Shown here: in pieces, positions 1 to 8,587 of the stretch
Numbering within the stretch: position 1 is the stretch's first letter
Layout of the letters: each line of letters opens with the position of its first letter
IMG/VR virus record: IMGVR_UViG_3300023184_000319
Span: 1-35,163 of that record
Length of the DNA stretch: 35,163 nt
Origin: a virus
Strand: one strand, 5' to 3'
Position numbers and translations under genes: made by a program
The notes under the pieces: model-generated
Database searches by the model: none
What the model was told of the DNA's origin: nothing
Seen by the model: only the letters and a program-made list of their open reading frames with translations

Positions 1-140
1 GTCGAGGCAGGAAAAACTCAGGTAGAGCCTGATCTAGAGCCACCACCAGAACCGCCAGTTTGGGAAAGACCGCCAGCATCGTGGAAAAAGGATTACCACG
101 AAGCGTGGACAACGGCTGATCCAAAGCTGAAGGAATACGC
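1..140. repeat. Left copy of terminal overlap (contig closes to a circle)
   Basis: These 140 bases recur at 35024-35163. The copies differ only at 11/35034 (g versus t) and 138/35161 (c versus a), leaving a perfect 126-base core at 12-137. Both mismatches lie near the edges of the overlap, and the repeat falls inside one open reading frame. This is what an assembler leaves when a circular or circularly permuted molecule is written out linearly. A true direct terminal repeat is less likely because it would cut the scaffold gene. Confidence 0.9.
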
Positions 141-840
141 TTGGAAACGTGAAGAAGAAATGAAGGCAGGCGTGCAACCGTTGCTTTCTAAAGCACAGTT
201 TGCAGATCAAATGCAGCAGGCGATTGAACCCTACATGAATAATATTCGTGGGTTGGGTATCGAAGCACCACAGGCAGTCAAAGCCTTGATGGAAGCTGAT
301 AACGTCCTGCGGCATGGTTCAGCACAGCAAAAACAAGCATATTTTGCACAGTTAGCGCAGCAATACGGCATCAATATGGGTGACGTTCAAACCACGCCGA
401 CTGATCCAAACTTTTACGCTATTCAAAATGAACTTGCACAAGTCCGTGGCGAGGTGTTAAATTGGAAGCAACAGCAAGAAAATGCACAGAATCAAGCACT
501 TTTGAGCGAAATTACACAATTTCAGACAAAAGCAGAGTATTTTGAGGAAGCACGCCCAACAATGATCCAACTGCTTAACAGCGGTGTGGCTAAGGACTTG
601 GATGATGCGTACCAAAAAGCAATACGCCTAGATAACGAACTGTTTACGAAACATCAGCAAGCCTTACAGGGCGCAGCAGATGCAGCAAAACGGGAACAAT
701 CGAATAGGGCGGCGAAAGCGGCTCGGGCGGCAGCGGTCAGCGTTAAAAGTTCCACACCAGGGGCGGCAACGAGTACCAAAGCGCAAGATAGGCGTTCATT
801 ATTGTTAGAGCAATTTGACAATCTTAATGAGCGTTTTTGA
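1..840 (+). CDS. Scaffolding protein, C-terminal 279 codons (5' end is at 34949)
   Basis: The frame is open from base 1 to the TGA at 838-840. It continues in frame from 34949-35023, giving a full protein of about 304 aa. It starts with an acidic, proline-rich stretch, then a W-x-x-x-Y-H-E-x-W segment followed by a K-R-E-E-E-M-K-A-G helix, which I recognise from podovirus scaffolding proteins. The rest is a long, Gln- and Ala-rich helical region with a basic Ala/Lys-rich tail. It has no Cys and no predicted membrane segment. Scaffolds direct procapsid assembly and then leave or are degraded; the position directly before the major capsid gene (20 nt gap) fits. Base 11 gives Gly where the right-end copy gives Val, so one base is probably an edge error. 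The role is inferred from sequence pattern and position. Confidence 0.75.
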   Translation, partial: VEAGKTQVEPDLEPPPEPPVWERPPASWKKDYHEAWTTADPKLKEYAWKREEEMKAGVQPLLSKAQFADQMQQAIEPYMNNIRGLGIEAPQAVKALMEADNVLRHGSAQQKQAYFAQLAQQYGINMGDVQTTPTDPNFYAIQNELAQVRGEVLNWKQQQENAQNQALLSEITQFQTKAEYFEEARPTMIQLLNSGVAKDLDDAYQKAIRLDNELFTKHQQALQGAADAAKREQSNRAAKAARAAAVSVKSSTPGAATSTKAQDRRSLLLEQFDNLNERF

Positions 841-860
841 TAACCTAATCGGAGATTATT

Positions 861-1862
861 ATGGCATTTGCCAATAGCTCGATCAGCGACATCATTGCGA
901 CTAACATTCAAAGCCGCACAGGTGAACTTGCTGACAACGTAACAAATAACAACGCTTTATTGCGCCGTTTGAAAGAACGTGGCAATGTAAAGACGTTTTC
1001 TGGGGGCAATGTCATCCTCCAGGAAATTATGTACAATGATTCGGCAACTTCGAACACTAATTCCTATAGTGGTTACGAGGTTTTAAACGTCAGCCAAAAC
1101 AGCCCCATTTCGGCTGCTCAGTTCTCAATCACCCAGTACGCATCGGCAGTTTCGATCAGCGGCTTGGAAATGATTCAGAACAGTGGCAAAGAAGCAATTA
1201 TTGATTTGCTTGACGGTCGTATGGCTGTTGCTGAAGCCCAGTTAGCTAACCGTATTTCGGGTGACATTTACCTAGACGGCACTGGTAACTCAGGCAAAAA
1301 CATCACAGGCTTAGGCGCTGCTGTTCCTGATGCACCATCGACTGGTACTTACGGCGGCATTAACCGTGCGACATTCTCGTTTTGGCAATCTGTTGCCTAC
1401 TCAGGCGTGACTAACGGCGGTTCTGCTGTTTCAGCATCGAACATCCAAGCATACATGGATGCACTTGCTGTTCAGTTGATTCGCGGTACAGACAAACCTG
1501 ATTTGATCGTTTGCGACAACAACTATTACAAATTGTATTTGCAATCGTTGCAGTCGATTCAACGTATTACAGATGGCGGCAATTCGTCAGCAGGCGCAGG
1601 CTTTGCATCGTTGAAATACTACGGCGCAGGTATGGCATCTGATGTGGTTTTGGACGGTGGTATCGGTAACGCTGCAACTTCCAACCATATGTGGTTCTTG
1701 AACACTAAATACATTATGTTCCGTCCACACGCTGATCGTAATTTCGTTCCAATCGGCGGCGAACGTCAAGCCGTTAACCAGGACGCTCTGGTTAGATTAA
1801 TTGGCTTTGCTGGCAATTTAACAAGTTCAGGCCCGCAATTCTGCGGCGTTCTGATCGCTTAA
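861..1862 (+). CDS. Major capsid protein
   Basis: This 333-aa protein is preceded by a good ribosome binding site (ggag at 851-854). It lies directly after the scaffold gene, which is the standard place for the major head protein. The N-terminal third is helical and charged (LLRRLKERGNVKTFSGGN), like the N-arm and E-loop region of HK97-fold capsid proteins. It continues with a long alternating beta/alpha body and ends with a segment (MFRPHADRNFVPIGGERQ) typical of capsid C-terminal regions. The protein is soluble, rich in Ser, Asn and Gly, and has no catalytic motif. It is shorter than the P22 coat protein (about 430 aa), so it would lack the P22 insertion domain. The fold is inferred; the assignment rests on gene order and composition. 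Confidence 0.8.
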   Translation: MAFANSSISDIIATNIQSRTGELADNVTNNNALLRRLKERGNVKTFSGGNVILQEIMYNDSATSNTNSYSGYEVLNVSQNSPISAAQFSITQYASAVSISGLEMIQNSGKEAIIDLLDGRMAVAEAQLANRISGDIYLDGTGNSGKNITGLGAAVPDAPSTGTYGGINRATFSFWQSVAYSGVTNGGSAVSASNIQAYMDALAVQLIRGTDKPDLIVCDNNYYKLYLQSLQSIQRITDGGNSSAGAGFASLKYYGAGMASDVVLDGGIGNAATSNHMWFLNTKYIMFRPHADRNFVPIGGERQAVNQDALVRLIGFAGNLTSSGPQFCGVLIA

Positions 1863-1873
1863 AGGAAACCATC

Positions 1874-2407
1874 ATGGCATATACATTTGACGAACCACGC
1901 ATTGGGCTTTTGCAAATTGCCCAAACCAACGACAGCGTTACAACAGCAGGCGGTACAGCAATTCCACCGCCCCCAGCTGTTTTAGGTACTATTGTTCGTG
2001 CATTTGATCCAACTTACGGCGAAGGCGAGTTCATCTTGCTGTTAGGCGTTGCATCAACTGTTGTCGGTTCTGTTGTGCGTTACAACGCTACAACTTACCA
2101 AACAACTTTGGTTGTCAACACCGCCGTTCAAGACGTGCCAGTTGCAGTCGCTATGTCGGCTTGCACAGCAGGTTTGTACGGTTGGTATCAGATTGCAGGC
2201 AATGCAGTCATCAAGAAAACTGCTGTTACTGTTGCTCCTAACGTAACTCTGTTCTTGTCGGCTACAGCTGGTCGTGTAAAAGTCTTGGCATCTGCCGGAT
2301 TGCAAGTTGTTGCTGCTCGTTCAGCCAACTTGACTACCGTCACTTCTACGACTTCTACCGTAACCGTGACCATCAACCGTCCACATCTACAGTCACAAAT
2401 CACCTAA
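1874..2407 (+). CDS. Capsid decoration-like structural protein
   Basis: This 177-aa protein starts 11 nt after the major capsid stop, behind an AAAGGA ribosome binding site. It is almost free of charged residues, rich in Val, Thr and Ala, and predicted to be all beta, with a Thr/Val repeat near the C-terminus (TTVTSTTSTVTVTI). Small beta proteins immediately after the capsid gene are often head decoration or vertex proteins (DUF2190-like proteins are an example). I assign that general role from position and composition only. There is no enzymatic motif, signal peptide or membrane helix. It could also be a short head fibre. Confidence 0.5.
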   Translation: MAYTFDEPRIGLLQIAQTNDSVTTAGGTAIPPPPAVLGTIVRAFDPTYGEGEFILLLGVASTVVGSVVRYNATTYQTTLVVNTAVQDVPVAVAMSACTAGLYGWYQIAGNAVIKKTAVTVAPNVTLFLSATAGRVKVLASAGLQVVAARSANLTTVTSTTSTVTVTINRPHLQSQIT

Positions 2408-2409
2408 TA

Positions 2410-3177
2410 ATGATTGAAGCTGTTCTTGATGTAGTTGGAAACACAGAGCCTGACGTTTTGTTGGGCAATGTGCAGCGATCCGTAAAAAGGTCGCTGCCTT
2501 GGTTTGATTTTGACGAGTCACCCCAAGGCAGCGTCTGTCTTGTTGGTGGCGCACCGAGTCTGGTTGACACGATTGACCAGTTGAGGGTTCGCCATCAAAA
2601 CGGCGCAAAAGTATGGGCGATGAACGGTTCTTACGATCATTTGGTTGGGTTAGGCATAGTCCCAGACGCAATGGTGATGCTTGACGCAAGACCTGAAAAC
2701 GTGAGATTTGTTCAAAATCCGCAGCAATCGACTACGTTTTACATTACTAGCCAATGCGACGATTCAGTATTTGATGCGTTGGAAGGTTATAAGGTTGTGT
2801 TGGTTCACGCCAATACGCCTGGCGTGTACGAGTTGCTTGAGCATGAAAAAGCTAGACCAGTTCACCTAATGGGTGGGTTTACGACTGTTGGCATTTTGTC
2901 GTTGATATTGGCAAAGTTAAAAGGCTATAAGCGTATATTTATTTTTGGCATGGATTCTAGTTATCGCAACGGCGAACACCATGCTTATAAACAAGAAAGT
3001 AATAACGCAGATAGAGTAATTGACGCTATGATTGACGATGTAAAATACCAATGCGCCCCTTGGATGGCACAGCAGGTGACAGATTTTCAGAATGTCGTAG
3101 CAGGCTTTGAAGATGTTACGATTGAAGTATGTGGCGATGGGCTTTTGCATCAAATGGCAAAGGCAATGAGTAATTAA
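2410..3177 (+). CDS. DUF115/MptE-like (MAF_flag10-type) protein, possible glycan-modifying enzyme
   Basis: This 255-aa protein carries an N-terminal nucleotide-binding-like motif GGAPSL (residues 46-51). It is followed by MNGSYDHL and a GIVPDAMVMLDARPEN block (residues 82-97), then a C-terminal GFTTVGILSL and IFIFGMDSSY block (about 156-185). This order matches the DUF115 / 6-hydroxymethylpterin pyrophosphokinase MptE-like family, whose bacterial members sit in flagellin and surface-glycan loci. Phage copies are usually annotated as hypothetical or glycosyltransferase-like. There is no clear ribosome binding site. The start overlaps a second in-frame stop of the decoration gene (TAATAATG), so translation is probably coupled. 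An enzyme among head genes is unusual; modification of virion proteins or host surface sugars is an inference. Confidence 0.65.
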   Translation: MIEAVLDVVGNTEPDVLLGNVQRSVKRSLPWFDFDESPQGSVCLVGGAPSLVDTIDQLRVRHQNGAKVWAMNGSYDHLVGLGIVPDAMVMLDARPENVRFVQNPQQSTTFYITSQCDDSVFDALEGYKVVLVHANTPGVYELLEHEKARPVHLMGGFTTVGILSLILAKLKGYKRIFIFGMDSSYRNGEHHAYKQESNNADRVIDAMIDDVKYQCAPWMAQQVTDFQNVVAGFEDVTIEVCGDGLLHQMAKAMSN

Positions 3178-3191
3178 CTTAAAGGATTATT

Positions 3192-3554
3192 ATGGCATTT
3201 CCCTCAAGAATTCAAGGCGCAGGCAACTCGCCACTATCTGCTTCAACAATTTGCGGTGACGGTGCAACTGGCTTAGTCGCAACAGGTTCAACTGCATCAG
3301 ATGCGTTGCAAATCTCAGCCGTTAATAACACAATTACCACTTCGTCTGCATCAACTGGCGTTAAATTGCCACCGACTGAAGTTGGCGCACAGGTCATTAT
3401 TCGTAATGATTCTGGTCAAACAATTACAATTTATCCGTACAATACAAGCAGCACAATTAACGCAGCTGCATCAAGCGTAACGGTTGCAACAGCAAAAACA
3501 ATTCTGTTGGCAGCAACTTCCGCAACTACATGGGTTTCAATCACAGGGGCATAA
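3192..3554 (+). CDS. Small beta-rich virion-associated protein
   Basis: This 120-aa protein follows an AAAGGA ribosome binding site. It is Ser/Thr/Ala-rich with few charges. A KLPPTEVGAQVIIRNDSG segment is followed by TITIYPYNTSSTINAA and a final strand ending TTWVSITGA. This layout, ending in a Trp-containing strand, recurs in small phage proteins found among head and tail genes and looks like a single beta sandwich. It may decorate the capsid or form a short appendage. No catalytic motif is present. Position between the DUF115-like gene and the head-tail genes supports a structural role; the exact function is unknown. Confidence 0.5.
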   Translation: MAFPSRIQGAGNSPLSASTICGDGATGLVATGSTASDALQISAVNNTITTSSASTGVKLPPTEVGAQVIIRNDSGQTITIYPYNTSSTINAAASSVTVATAKTILLAATSATTWVSITGA

Positions 3555-3555
3555 A

Positions 3556-4092
3556 TTGGCTTTAGACAGCGATGTTTTCAACGCAGATACTCACCTACAC
3601 GTCGAGTTCTATGTTTACGATAAAGATCCTTATAAAGATAAGCCGTTTGTTAGAATCATAGTGCCAGGCGATAAAACGACGATTATTGACCAACCCGTTC
3701 GGGACGATCATAAGCAACGATTTCCTCGCCAATGGTTACATTTTCAGATGCAAAACAATAACGCAGAAGTTATTGGCGTGCCTTTGAAACAATGGGTAAA
3801 GGACGATCCTGAAAATTTTAACGATATGCAGATGGCAGAATTGCAAATCTTTAAGTTTCAGACCGTTGAGCAAGTTGCTACCGCATCAGATAGCCAATTG
3901 CAGCGTATTGGCATGGGGGCGGTGGGCTTGCGAGAGTTAGCTAGGCGTTATTTACAAGTTAAAAACCAATCTTCTAGTCAGACTGAGATAGAACATACCA
4001 AGCAGGAACTTGCTGAAGTTAAAGAGCAAATGGCGGCGTTGATGGCTCAGTTGTCAGAAAAGAAGGTTGGGAGGCCAAAAAAAGAGGACTAA
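3556..4092 (+). CDS. Conserved head/head-tail module protein of unknown function (TTG start)
   Basis: I choose TTG at 3556, giving 178 aa, because AGGGG at 3545-3549 is a good ribosome binding site and the previous gene ends at 3554. A longer reading from TTG 3484 would overlap that gene by 71 nt and add a Gln-rich, non-conserved-looking stretch. The protein has an N-terminal mixed domain (FVRIIVPGDKTTIID, then FPRQWLHFQ), a middle segment TVEQVATASDSQLQRIGMGA resembling a helix-hairpin-helix, and a C-terminal coiled coil of about 40 residues ending in the basic tail VGRPKKED. Proteins with this layout occur in podovirus structural modules without a known role. The gene abuts the tail adaptor gene directly (TAA then ATG). 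Confidence 0.6.
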   Translation: MALDSDVFNADTHLHVEFYVYDKDPYKDKPFVRIIVPGDKTTIIDQPVRDDHKQRFPRQWLHFQMQNNNAEVIGVPLKQWVKDDPENFNDMQMAELQIFKFQTVEQVATASDSQLQRIGMGAVGLRELARRYLQVKNQSSSQTEIEHTKQELAEVKEQMAALMAQLSEKKVGRPKKED

Positions 4093-5001
4093 ATGTCATC
4101 AACGATGCTACAGCTAGTAACCCAAGTCACTAACGAGCTTGGGGTATCAACGCCAACTACTGTGGCATCAAATACCAACCAAGATGTAATTCAAATCTTG
4201 GCGTTAATGAACGCCGCTGGTTATGAGTTCTTAAGGAAACATGACTGGCGGCAATTAACAAAACAGTACACGTTTACCACCGTTTACACTCAAACGACTG
4301 GTAACGTAACTGAAGACACTTACACAATTACCGGAATTCCAAGCACCGCAGGCTTAGATACAACTTATCAAGTCGTGGGTAATGGTATTTCAAACGCTTG
4401 CTACATTGAGTCGGTTGACTCAGCCACGCAAGTAACCGTTAATTTGCCGTCTACGGGCACTTATACGGGCGCTACGATCACTTTTGAAAAGGTGAAGTAC
4501 GCATTGCCCTCGGATTACGAATCAACCGTTCCTAGAACCCATTGGGACAAGTCAAAACATTGGGAAATGCTTGGGCCTGAAAGTCCACAGCAATGGGAAT
4601 GGTTATTGTCTGGCTTTATCTCAACTGGCCCACGGATTCGCTATCGACTGCTTGGCAAATACTTTCAGATTTGGCCTGGCGTTTCAACCAATGAGTTGCT
4701 TGGTTACGAATATCGGTCAAATGGTTGGGCATTGTCTGACACAGGCGTTGTAAAAACATCGTTTACCGCCGATACGGATACTTGTATTTACCCTGATCGC
4801 CTGATGGTATTGGCTACAAAACTCAAATATTTCGAGGCTAAAGGTTTTGATACCACAGCAATGTACCGAAATTATATTGAAGAATTTGAAATTGTTCGGG
4901 CGCAAGATACGTCAGCGGCTAACTTGTCGTTTGCGCCACGCCCAGGCACGGTCTTGATTGGCTACGATAACATTCCTGATACTGGCTACGGGACAAACTA
5001 A
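4093..5001 (+). CDS. Head-to-tail adaptor (tail tubular protein A/gp4-like)
   Basis: This 302-aa protein begins with a helical segment ending in MNAAGYEFLRKHDWRQLTK, characteristic of the adaptor proteins that dock under the portal in short-tailed phages. A beta-rich insertion follows (about residues 70-130: Thr-rich, TYTITGIPSTAGLDTTY). The protein then returns to conserved adaptor-like blocks (KYALPSDYES, then YFQIWPG, then a C-terminal helix ending in the Y-x-x-E-F-E region). The gene follows the previous stop directly and overlaps the nozzle gene by one base (TAATG). The adaptor role is inferred from these blocks and from the order capsid, adaptor, nozzle. The inserted beta domain could be Ig-like and exposed. 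Confidence 0.65.
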   Translation: MSSTMLQLVTQVTNELGVSTPTTVASNTNQDVIQILALMNAAGYEFLRKHDWRQLTKQYTFTTVYTQTTGNVTEDTYTITGIPSTAGLDTTYQVVGNGISNACYIESVDSATQVTVNLPSTGTYTGATITFEKVKYALPSDYESTVPRTHWDKSKHWEMLGPESPQQWEWLLSGFISTGPRIRYRLLGKYFQIWPGVSTNELLGYEYRSNGWALSDTGVVKTSFTADTDTCIYPDRLMVLATKLKYFEAKGFDTTAMYRNYIEEFEIVRAQDTSAANLSFAPRPGTVLIGYDNIPDTGYGTN

Positions 5002-6530
5002 TGGCAAGCCGACTTGTTCAAGGCTCGGCAGCTAGAGTTCAGTCGCTACCTGCGCCTATTGGTGGTTGGAATGTGCGTGATTCTATTGCAAATATGGATA
5101 CACTTGATGCTGTTCAGCTAACAAACTTTTTTCCTACTGTTAATAACGTAGTGTTGCGTGGCGGCTACACTAAATATTCAACAGGCATTACAGGTCAAGT
5201 TCAGACCTTGATGGGTTATTCAAGCGGCGCGACTAATAAACTGTTTGCCATTGCCGGAACGTCAATTTATGACTGTACAAATGGCGGTGCAGTCGGCGCA
5301 GCTGTAAAAACAGGACTAACCAATGCTAAATGGGAATATACAAACGTCACGACTCCCGCAGGTGGTTACATCATGGCGGTCAATGGCGTGGATGCGCCGT
5401 TGCTTTATAACGGAACAACGTGGACAAACCCGTCAATTACCGGAGTCACCAGTTCGACGTTATCAAACATTACAACTTTTAAAAACCAAGTTTGGTTTAC
5501 GCAAGCCTCGACATTAAAAGCGTGGTATTTGCCAACTTTAAGCATTTCAGGCGCAGCTGCGGCAATTGACATGAGTTCGGTTGCTCAATTGGGTGGATAT
5601 TTGGTTGCGGCGGGAACGTGGACAATTGATGCGGGTTATGGAGTAGATGATAATCTAGTATTTATAACGTCTAACGGCGAGGTTATTGTTTATTCGGGTA
5701 CTGACCCTACAGATCCAACAAAATTCGCCCTAGTGGGCGTTTGGCGCATTGGTAAGCCTGTTGGCAAACGATGCTTGATGAAATACGGTGGGGATATGAT
5801 TATCCTCACTTATAACGGGCTTTATCCACTTGCGGCAAGTCTTCAATCGTCTAGACTTGACCCACGAATTGCATTGTCAGATAAGATTCAAGGCGCATTT
5901 TCTGCTGCAACGCAGTCTTATGGTGATAATTTTGGTTGGGATATTAGTTTTGATCCTAAACACAATGCTTTAACTGTAAATGTGCCAATTCAAGAAGGGC
6001 AGCAACAGCAATATGTAATGAATAACATTACAAAAGCGTGGTGCAACTTTACAGGTCAATACGCTAATTGTTGGACAATATTCAATAACGAGCCGTATTG
6101 GGGTGGCAATGGGTTTGTCGCTCATGCTTGGGATGACAATTATGCCGATGATACGGGCGATATAAACGGTTATGCGTTGCAAGCGTTTAACTATTTTGAT
6201 GCCCGTGGCGTTAAAAAGTATTTCACCAGAGCAAGACCGTCAATCTTTACAAACGGCACGCCGTCAGTATTTATTGGTTTGAACATGGATTTTGACTTAG
6301 CAGATACGACTGCGGCGCTAAGTTTTAGCCCACAAGTTAATGCTAAATGGGACGTTGCGCTGTGGGACGTAGGGTATTGGGCTACAGACACCGTTATTAC
6401 AAACAATTGGCAAGGCGTGACAGGAATCGGATATTGCGCTGCAACACAGTTTAAGACTGCAAGTCAGGGAACAACGATTTTATGGGCATCGACGGACATT
6501 GTTTACCAACAAGGTTGGGCTGGCATATAG
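5001..6530 (+). CDS. Tail nozzle/hub protein (P22 gp10-like position)
   Basis: This 509-aa, almost entirely beta protein is rich in Trp, Gly, Asn and Thr. Its repeated short strands resemble a propeller (for example GGWNVRDSIANM, LRGGYTKY, LFAIAGTSIYD, VWFTQASTLKAWYL, MKYGGDMIILTYNGLYPL). The N-terminal phrase PAPIGGWNVRDS is a recurrent opening of podovirus tail tube/nozzle proteins. P22 gp10 is of similar size (about 470 aa) and closes the tail below the adaptor. It starts with a one-base overlap with the adaptor gene. No enzymatic motif is visible. The specific name is by analogy, but a structural tail role is well supported by gene order. Confidence 0.65.
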   Translation: MASRLVQGSAARVQSLPAPIGGWNVRDSIANMDTLDAVQLTNFFPTVNNVVLRGGYTKYSTGITGQVQTLMGYSSGATNKLFAIAGTSIYDCTNGGAVGAAVKTGLTNAKWEYTNVTTPAGGYIMAVNGVDAPLLYNGTTWTNPSITGVTSSTLSNITTFKNQVWFTQASTLKAWYLPTLSISGAAAAIDMSSVAQLGGYLVAAGTWTIDAGYGVDDNLVFITSNGEVIVYSGTDPTDPTKFALVGVWRIGKPVGKRCLMKYGGDMIILTYNGLYPLAASLQSSRLDPRIALSDKIQGAFSAATQSYGDNFGWDISFDPKHNALTVNVPIQEGQQQQYVMNNITKAWCNFTGQYANCWTIFNNEPYWGGNGFVAHAWDDNYADDTGDINGYALQAFNYFDARGVKKYFTRARPSIFTNGTPSVFIGLNMDFDLADTTAALSFSPQVNAKWDVALWDVGYWATDTVITNNWQGVTGIGYCAATQFKTASQGTTILWASTDIVYQQGWAGI

Positions 6531-6928
6531 TGCAAGGGCCTGAAATAGGCCATTGGGTAGCAAAAAGGATAGCAGGCGAGTTCTTTGCTGAAGGATCAAG
6601 TGCAATTGGTTTGCAGAAGGATGGTGAAACGATTGCAGGCGTGATTTACGAGAATTGGAATCGGCAAAGCATTTTTTGTCATATTGCAATTGAAGGACGC
6701 ATGACAAAAGCGTATTTAAAGGCAATATTTGACTATCCTTTTAATGTTTGTAATGTGAAAAAGATTATTGTCCCAGTAGTCAGTAATCATGTAAAAAGCA
6801 TAAAATTAGTAAAAAAGATGGGTTTTAGCGAAGAAGCAAGATTGAAAGATGCCTCACTTGATGGCGATATTATATTTTTGACGTTGGCAAGAGAAAATTG
6901 CCGATTTCTAGGGGTAGAAAATGGGTAA
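6530..6928 (+). CDS. GNAT-type N-acetyltransferase
   Basis: This 132-aa protein has the layout of small phage GNAT proteins: GPEIGHWVAKRI near the N-terminus, a central strand pair (AGVIYENWN, then IFCHIAIEGRM), and a C-terminal acetyl-CoA block with VSNHVKSIKLVKKMGF (the asparagine/serine followed by K-MGF is typical) before EEARLKDA. I prefer GTG at 6530, which overlaps the previous stop as TAGTG. The upstream ATG at 6482 (AGGGA at 6466-6470) would give 148 aa but a 49-nt overlap. The target of acetylation is unknown. Such genes commonly sit between tail genes in podoviruses, which suggests virion-protein or host-protein modification. The 3' end overlaps the next gene by 8 nt. Confidence 0.75.
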   Translation: MQGPEIGHWVAKRIAGEFFAEGSSAIGLQKDGETIAGVIYENWNRQSIFCHIAIEGRMTKAYLKAIFDYPFNVCNVKKIIVPVVSNHVKSIKLVKKMGFSEEARLKDASLDGDIIFLTLARENCRFLGVENG

Positions 6929-8249
6929 GTCAGTCGCAGCACCACCAACACCGGATTATATTGGCGCAGCTAAAGAGCAGGGAGTTCAAAACCTTGCTGC
7001 TGCGAAACAATCTAATATGATGTCAAACCCGAATATGTACACACCTTTCGGGAATCAAACCGTTTCTTATTCTGCCCCAACATTTGACCAAGCGTCTTAT
7101 GATGCGTCTTTGGCTAAATATAATGCCGGAAATATAGACCGTAATCAATATATGCGTGCAGGTAGTCCAGAAGGCGATACGACTACAGGCGGTACATATT
7201 TTGACCAAGCGGCTTATGATGCTGCTAATGCAAAACGAGGTGCTGCGCCAACCCGTGAAGCGTTTATGACTGGCGGCGGTGTTCCAACAGTTACCCAGAC
7301 GCTTACCCCACAAGCGCAACAGACTTTAGCTTCACAACAACGTGTACAGACTGCTTTAGCAAATCTTGGCGAAACAGGCATTGGCAATGCTCAAGCCATG
7401 TTGTCACAACCATTTGTCCCAACTACAACAGAAATTAAGCATGATTTTGGCGGGTATCAAGCAGCGCCATTAGCCGATCAATATGGATTAGCGCAAGCAA
7501 AAACCGCTGCTGATACGTATGGGTTGGCTCAAAGACAAATTGATACAAGTAATTTGGCAGCAATGCCTATCAATGCGGGAATAACTGCACAAGATTTGAT
7601 TCTTCAACGCTTAAACCCAACGATTACCGCTGGCGATACTTCATTCAAACAAGCGTTAGCAAACCAAGGTTTAGCGCCTGGTACAGAAGCCTTTGACGCA
7701 GCAATGCGTAATCGGGAAGCAAGCAAAAACGATTTGTACAACCAAGCGGCACTCCAAGGCATTAATTTGGATATGGCGGCTCGTCAACAGGGTTTAAACG
7801 AACAATTATCTCTAGCGGGTTTGTACAACACAGCAGTCGGTCAAAACTTTGGTCAAGGTATTACAGCAGATCAGCTTGCAAACGCTGCTGTGGGTCAAAA
7901 CTTTGGTCAAGGCATTACCGCACAAGGTCAACAGTACAACCAAGCATTGGCAAAAGCTCAATTCCAAAATACAGCGCAACAGCAACAGTTAGCCCAAGAT
8001 ATGGCGCTAAGACAACAGCCAATTAATGAAGTCATAGGGCTAATGGGCGGTTCACAGATTCAATTGCCTCAATTTCAAGGTTATCAAGGCATGAGTGTTG
8101 CGCCATCACCTACTTTTGCAGGATACCAAGCGCAAGGTCAAAACGCTTTGCAAAATTACGGTATTCAACAATCCGGTGCTAATGCCACAACTTCAGGTTT
8201 GTTTGGTGCGTTAGCTTCTGGTGCGATGTTGGGGTCTAGATTTATTTAA
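6921..8249 (+). CDS. Internal virion/ejection-type structural protein
   Basis: This 442-aa, Gln/Ala/Asn-rich protein has low charge and long predicted helices. The N-terminus (MGKSVAAPPTPDYIGAAKEQ) is a recurrent opening of phage internal or tail proteins in this gene position. Residues about 305-335 hold two copies of an 18-residue repeat containing AVGQNFGQGITA, encoded by a 54-bp tandem duplication. A short C-terminal hydrophobic stretch is rich in Gly and Ala (LFGALASGAMLG). It is the first of three consecutive genes of similar composition ahead of a transglycosylase, matching the ejection-protein block of podoviruses. Start ATG 6921 has a strong AGGGG site. The role is inferred from position and composition. 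Confidence 0.55.
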   Translation: MGKSVAAPPTPDYIGAAKEQGVQNLAAAKQSNMMSNPNMYTPFGNQTVSYSAPTFDQASYDASLAKYNAGNIDRNQYMRAGSPEGDTTTGGTYFDQAAYDAANAKRGAAPTREAFMTGGGVPTVTQTLTPQAQQTLASQQRVQTALANLGETGIGNAQAMLSQPFVPTTTEIKHDFGGYQAAPLADQYGLAQAKTAADTYGLAQRQIDTSNLAAMPINAGITAQDLILQRLNPTITAGDTSFKQALANQGLAPGTEAFDAAMRNREASKNDLYNQAALQGINLDMAARQQGLNEQLSLAGLYNTAVGQNFGQGITADQLANAAVGQNFGQGITAQGQQYNQALAKAQFQNTAQQQQLAQDMALRQQPINEVIGLMGGSQIQLPQFQGYQGMSVAPSPTFAGYQAQGQNALQNYGIQQSGANATTSGLFGALASGAMLGSRFI

Positions 8250-8264
8250 TTACAGGAAATTATT

Positions 8265-8585
8265 ATGATGAATCAATACGTCAATATGTCACCACAACAG
8301 CGCATGGCTCAAATGCTGCAACAGCAACAAAGCCAACAAACCCAATTGCAAGGGCAAGATCAGTCGCAAACAAGTCAAATGGGTACGGCTCAAAACCCGT
8401 TTAGCGGCGTAAATAACGCTATGAATATGTATGGGCAATACGATCAAATGGCTAAAATGAAAGCCTATCAAGACATGATGGCTCGTCAAAGCGGCAATGG
8501 TTTACAAACCGCAGGCGATATGAGCGCACAATCAATGCCCGTAACTGGCGGTGGTTATATTCAACCGACACCTTTAGGTAGTTAA
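8265..8585 (+). CDS. Small Gln/Met-rich protein of the ejection block
   Basis: This 106-aa protein is extremely rich in Gln and Met (MLQQQQSQQTQLQGQDQ near residue 17), with no predicted folded domain except a short helix around DQMAKMKAYQDMMARQ. It has a good ribosome binding site (agga at 8252-8255). It lies between two large ejection-type proteins with similar composition, so it may be packaged with them. I do not recognise a family. Low-complexity Gln tracts make database assignment unreliable. Confidence 0.5.
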   Translation: MMNQYVNMSPQQRMAQMLQQQQSQQTQLQGQDQSQTSQMGTAQNPFSGVNNAMNMYGQYDQMAKMKAYQDMMARQSGNGLQTAGDMSAQSMPVTGGGYIQPTPLGS

Positions 8586-8587
8586 TT

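Noticed and set aside
1-140. Biological direct terminal repeat of 140 bp
   Set aside because: The copies differ near both edges of the overlap and cut the scaffold gene; assembly closure explains it better. Read depth would decide.
3484-3555. Longer N-terminus of the 3556 gene from TTG 3484
   Set aside because: It overlaps the previous gene by 71 nt, has no ribosome binding site and codes a Gln-rich stretch unlike the rest of the protein.
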